Both the position numbers and the translations under genes were made by a program. From positions 1 to 8,198 of the forward strand of contig JALWSW010000044.1 in the NCBI GenBank assembly GCA_027080125.1: a DNA stretch of 8,198 bases, read 5' to 3'. The notes beneath the pieces were generated by a model. That model was not told the origin of the DNA and did no database searches. It saw only the letters and a program-made list of their open reading frames with translations. Shown piece after piece: positions 5,979-8,198 of this stretch (position 1 is the stretch's first letter; every line of letters starts with the position of its first letter). The stretch is from Campylobacterales bacterium. GTDB taxonomy: Bacteria; Campylobacterota_A; Desulfurellia; JAADFJ01.

Positions 5979-6536
5979 TTACCTGTTTTTTGATATTTTT
6001 TTCGAAGGAGTAAGCAAGTAGTTAAAACCCGGCTGCGATATTGAATAGAATTTCCTGTATTTTGATGAAATAACCACTCTTAAACGTTTTATATCTTTTT
6101 TTCTTCTTAAACTAAGATTGTTTTTAGCAGTAAACTTATATGCAGTTTTAATTTTTGTATAAGGAAGTTTTTTAATTGCGCGTTCAAGCAGATAAGTATT
6201 ATCTTTGTATTGATAATTTTGTTGTTCCTTAGTAATCTCGTTGTCAATGGGACATATTATTGCGTTATCAATCATTTCCGCAAATTTTTCAAAGATATTA
6301 TGTATTATAATGTCTTTGAAGTTATTGGGATTAACATTACAACCGACAACAACAAGTAACGCCTCTGACATGAAATCGTCAAAATCATAAGGAGACCTGT
6401 GAACACAGAAATTAATCCTTTTTCTTATTTTTTCTTTATTTTGATCAAGAAATTCCTGAGCTTTGGCAAAAGTATTTCTTGAATAAGAATTTTCCTGTTG
6501 AATTTTTTGTTGTAATGGAAATTTAATCAAGCGCAT
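5979..6536 (-). CDS. Hypothetical protein with sigma-70 region 2-like segment
   Basis: 185 residues, highly basic, no signal peptide. The ATG at 6536 has AAGGGGG about seven bases upstream, and the gene begins 17 bases after the ParB-like stop. I do not recognise a family with certainty. Residues about 25-90 run AKAQEFLDQNKEKIRKRI, then YDFDDFMSEALLVVV (50-64), then NNFKDIIIHNIFEKFAEM. This has the rhythm of sigma-70 region 2: a helix, a D-D-x-x-x-E acidic start of the core-binding helix, and a helix before the -10 recognition segment. Residues 115-165 (LLERAIKKLPYTKIKTAY then an Arg/Lys-rich stretch) sit where a region 4 helix-turn-helix would be, but no clear HTH is evident. It could be a divergent ECF-like sigma factor, another transcriptional regulator, or neither. 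Its place just before a NusA-like gene makes a transcription role plausible. Confidence 0.8.
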   Translation of the reverse strand: MRLIKFPLQQKIQQENSYSRNTFAKAQEFLDQNKEKIRKRINFCVHRSPYDFDDFMSEALLVVVGCNVNPNNFKDIIIHNIFEKFAEMIDNAIICPIDNEITKEQQNYQYKDNTYLLERAIKKLPYTKIKTAYKFTAKNNLSLRRKKDIKRLRVVISSKYRKFYSISQPGFNYLLTPSKKISKNR

Positions 6537-6553
6537 AATACACCCCCTTGTTA

Positions 6554-7705
6554 TTACGGTTTAACAAAATTTTTATTTTTATGGTCAAATCGGAACCAGC
6601 CACCGTGATTTTCTTGAAGTTGTTCTTCAGGAAAATATTCAAGACACTTTGCGTTAGCATGAATAGACCGTATGGTTTCAAACAGTTCCCGCTTTCTTAC
6701 AATCGTTGGAACGGCAATCGGAACCGGAGGGTTACCTTTCGTAAAAACTATGCAGAAGTTCACTACTTTATCTTTGTTTTCTTCGGTTTCAAATTCGGTT
6801 TCAAATTTGCCTGTAACAATGGTTTTGAAATACTTTATCTTCTGTTGAAGTTTCTCAATTGCATAAAAAACAGTCTGAACATGCTTGTTATCGCTTAGTA
6901 TATATAAAAATCCGCCCTTTTTCGTAAAAGGCATGGCGTCTATAATCGTTGTTATCGCTTTTTGGGTAAATGGTATATTCGATGGGTAATTCATCAGGGA
7001 AAGCATAATAACATTGAATTTGCTATTGTCAGGCAACTTAACTGTTTCGGCAAGCATGTTCTTTTTTACGAACTTAACAGTTTCGGTATATGCTTTGTTA
7101 ATTGATATTTCTCTATTAAGCAGTTCAAATCTTACTTTATTGGATGCGTTTTGTTCCACAAAGCGGACTTTGTGGATCGTATCGCGCGAAACTCCGACAA
7201 ATTTTGCAGCATATTCATCCACCCGACCTATATATTCGAATATTTCTTTGTCTCGAGTGTCAGAATTCTGACACTCGGACAGACCCGCATGGTTACTTGA
7301 TTCTTTATCACAAAGTCCCTGAAGATTTTTTAGATTTTTAAGGCTATTTTCTGCTGCTTGAGACTTTTGCAACTCTGCAATCTTTATTCCGAGCAGCGCT
7401 CGGTTGTATGTGGTTAGGTTTCGTCTTGCAAGCTGGTTGTTTACCATCCAGATCATAGCCTGCTCTTTTGAGGCAAAATTTAACTCCTGGACGGCAAAAG
7501 GAATATTATATTCGTGGCAAATTAGATATCGATTGTGACCGTCAATGATTGTGCCATTCCAAGTTTTGATCGGCTCCATGCAGCCGTTCTCAAGAATCGA
7601 ATCGATAAGTTTATTTATCTCATTATCCGAGAGCGGTGTGATAAGTTCCTTAAAATCGTCATCAACTCGCAAAGTCGGAAGCTCTATCTTTTTTTTCTTG
7701 CCCAA
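6554..7705 (-). CDS. ParB-like nuclease-domain protein fused to degenerate MT-A70-like domain
   Basis: 383 residues from the TTG at 7705. That start is preferred to the TTG 48 bases upstream because AGGAGG lies 5 bases before it and it begins just after the previous stop. Residues about 20-95 form a ParB/Srx-type domain: LSDNEINKLIDSI, then DGHNR at 55-59 (the ParB-N DGxxR-type motif), then the QLARRNLT block near 91-98. A helix-turn-helix-like stretch with GVSRDTIHKV follows near 171-180. From about 228 the protein resembles MT-A70 adenine methyltransferases: a strand KFNVIML, a central Gly-rich strand (KKGGFLYILSDN), and a C-terminal CLEYFPEEQ...GGWFRF that parallels the LELFAR...GW end. 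The catalytic DPPW is replaced by LMNYP, so methylation is unlikely. ParB/MT-A70 fusions are familiar on phages and mobile elements. A DNA-binding or regulatory role is inferred. No parA is visible, so plasmid partition is not shown. The gene contains a 24-bp palindrome and a FETE duplication. Confidence 0.85.
   Translation of the reverse strand: MGKKKKIELPTLRVDDDFKELITPLSDNEINKLIDSILENGCMEPIKTWNGTIIDGHNRYLICHEYNIPFAVQELNFASKEQAMIWMVNNQLARRNLTTYNRALLGIKIAELQKSQAAENSLKNLKNLQGLCDKESSNHAGLSECQNSDTRDKEIFEYIGRVDEYAAKFVGVSRDTIHKVRFVEQNASNKVRFELLNREISINKAYTETVKFVKKNMLAETVKLPDNSKFNVIMLSLMNYPSNIPFTQKAITTIIDAMPFTKKGGFLYILSDNKHVQTVFYAIEKLQQKIKYFKTIVTGKFETEFETEENKDKVVNFCIVFTKGNPPVPIAVPTIVRKRELFETIRSIHANAKCLEYFPEEQLQENHGGWFRFDHKNKNFVKP
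6782..6805. repeat. Two tandem 12-bp units coding FETEFETE
   Basis: The unit TTCGGTTTCAAA occurs twice head to tail with no mismatch. On the minus strand it encodes FETE twice, within the methyltransferase-like half of the ParB-like protein. It looks like a recent in-frame slippage duplication in a charged loop. Confidence 0.85.
7155..7176. repeat. 9-bp inverted repeat with 4-base loop in the parB-like gene
   Basis: TCCACAAAG (7155-7163) and CTTTGTGGA (7168-7176) are exact reverse complements separated by CGGA. The stretch is coding (around KVRFVEQN). Each arm contains TCCACA, part of the DnaA-box consensus TTATCCACA, but the first bases differ from that consensus. No poly-U tract follows on the minus strand, so it is not a typical intrinsic terminator. 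Confidence 0.65.
7254..7277. repeat. Perfect 24-bp palindrome inside the parB-like gene
   Basis: Half-site CGAGTGTCAGAA (7254-7265) is followed directly by its exact reverse complement TTCTGACACTCG (7266-7277), centred on GAATTC. With one bulged base (7253), pairing extends outward by at least four more base pairs. It encodes SECQNSDTR in the linker between the ParB-N domain and the helix-turn-helix region. It may be a protein-binding site, an RNA hairpin, or an in-frame palindromic insertion. Confidence 0.9.
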
Positions 7706-7706
7706 T

Positions 7707-8141
7707 TTAACCTCCTGTTTTTTGGTATCTGTCAACAACGATCTTGATATCAATATGCTGAATCGACTGCATGAGAGAAATTATCTGCTGTATTACAAAA
7801 GACATGTTTGCAATTCTTTTGTTTCTAATTTTGTTCTTATGTCGGCGGCAAGAGCGATCAAAGCGGTGATAGTGATCGTAAAAAGCTAAATATTTTTCAA
7901 TTTTGCGATAATCTCTTTCGTAAATCATGATCGTTGCCCGAGCGGGACAACGAATCGATATGTCTTTAGTAAGCGCAAGAAAAGCAAGTAAGATATTGTC
8001 TGTCTTGCGTTTTCCGGAACGACTTGTAAACACAAATAAAGCGTTTCCCGTGTTGCTGTCTTGCAACTCATAACTCACCGCAATTCTGCCGTATTTAAAA
8101 TAGGCATGAAGATAATCTTTTTTCTGAATTAAGTTACTCAA
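7707..8141 (-). CDS. Small protein, possible degenerate RNase HI-like fold
   Basis: A 144-residue soluble, basic protein with no signal peptide or membrane segment. The TTG start at 8141 is supported by AGGAG seven bases upstream. I do not recognise it with confidence. The spacing of several blocks recalls RNase HI: a beta-rich N-terminus (about 18-40), TDN at 47-49 followed by a helix (compare the TNN-x-x-E-L block), a hydrophobic strand then YERDYRKIEKYL (74-85; compare the tDSxYv strand-helix), and KNKIRNKRI (102-110; compare the gkpvkNrdLw block). The expected catalytic acids are not conserved: the helix after TDN has no Glu, and Glu sits where the DS aspartate is expected. If the resemblance is real, the protein is probably not an active nuclease. 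It ends 2 bases before the chosen start of the ParB-like gene, and its last codons carry that gene's ribosome binding site, so the two are probably co-translated. Confidence 0.8.
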   Translation of the reverse strand: MSNLIQKKDYLHAYFKYGRIAVSYELQDSNTGNALFVFTSRSGKRKTDNILLAFLALTKDISIRCPARATIMIYERDYRKIEKYLAFYDHYHRFDRSCRRHKNKIRNKRIANMSFVIQQIISLMQSIQHIDIKIVVDRYQKTGG

Positions 8142-8196
8142 CGAATTTCTCCTGACTTTTCATTGCTGCAGGTTTGACAGGCAGCGAGTATATATA
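8134..8196 (-). CDS. 3' end of an unidentified gene (partial)
   Basis: A minus-strand reading frame is open from the window edge and ends in TAA at 8136-8134. It encodes about 20 residues ending in MKSQEKFVE. The stop overlaps the start of the next gene by 8 bases, the same tight packing seen throughout the cluster, and this is the main reason to treat it as a real gene end. The Shine-Dalgarno of the next gene (AGGAG) lies inside it. Too little is visible to suggest a product, and a chance open frame of this length cannot be excluded. Confidence 0.4.
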   Translation of the reverse strand, partial: YIYSLPVKPAAMKSQEKFVE

Positions 8197-8198
8197 GT

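Noticed and set aside
6548..6898. Plus-strand open frame of 116 codons, and other plus-strand frames across the window
   Set aside because: They lie opposite well-supported minus-strand genes, lack family resemblance and have no consistent ribosome binding sites or operon spacing.
6554..7705. Calling the ParB-like gene a true plasmid-partition parB
   Set aside because: No parA lies in the window, no canonical parS is present, and the domain layout is that of ParB/methyltransferase fusions.
7706..7753. Upstream TTG start for the ParB-like gene at 7753
   Set aside because: It would overlap the previous gene by 47 bases with no Shine-Dalgarno, while the TTG at 7705 has AGGAGG five bases upstream.
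7545..7889. Plus-strand open frame of 114 codons
   Set aside because: It spans the junction of two minus-strand genes with strong ribosome binding sites; the protein has no recognisable features.
1..8198. CRISPR array, tRNA, rRNA, insertion sequence or attachment site
   Set aside because: No regularly spaced repeats, cloverleaf-like sequence, transposase or terminal inverted repeats were seen; the window is almost entirely coding.

Overview
The window is an AT-rich stretch (about one third G+C by eye) in which every convincing gene lies on the minus strand. The genes are packed tightly: stop and start codons overlap or nearly touch, and strong AGGAGG-type ribosome binding sites precede ATG, GTG and frequently TTG starts. 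A lipoprotein, signal peptides and a trans-envelope secretion channel show that the host is a diderm (Gram-negative-type) bacterium. The lineage cannot be fixed from this sequence. The content is that of a conjugative plasmid or integrative and conjugative element (ICE).

Read in the direction of transcription (high to low coordinates), the window has two halves. The first (8196-5093) is an accessory or regulatory block: the tail of an unidentified gene, a small protein with a faint RNase HI-like pattern, a ParB-like protein whose C-terminal half resembles an MT-A70 adenine methyltransferase that has lost its catalytic motif, a small protein with a possible sigma-factor region 2, and a divergent, shortened NusA-like protein (NusA N-terminal domain, S1 domain, trace of KH1). 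The second half (4954-1) is the front of an F-type type IV secretion / conjugative pilus operon in almost canonical order: traA (pilin), traL, traE, traK, traB, traV, a trbI-like gene, a traF/trhF-like S26 peptidase, and the first 51 codons of the traC ATPase.

The halves are separated by a 138-bp leader (4955-5092) with an extra Shine-Dalgarno sequence, and traA is separated from traL by a 12-bp-stem, terminator-like hairpin. A NusA paralogue encoded just before a long transfer operon, with a terminator-like structure after the first gene, suggests the main hypothesis for this window: an element-encoded elongation or antitermination system, possibly with a sigma-like partner, that sets how much transcription passes from the abundant pilin gene into the rest of the apparatus. 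That is inference from domain resemblance and layout.

Other points of note are a perfect 24-bp palindrome inside the parB-like gene with a second hairpin about 80 bp away, a possible rare-start leader ORF overlapping traA, and the pairing of a short-leader pilin with a TraF-type serine peptidase, which raises the possibility of a cyclised pilin.
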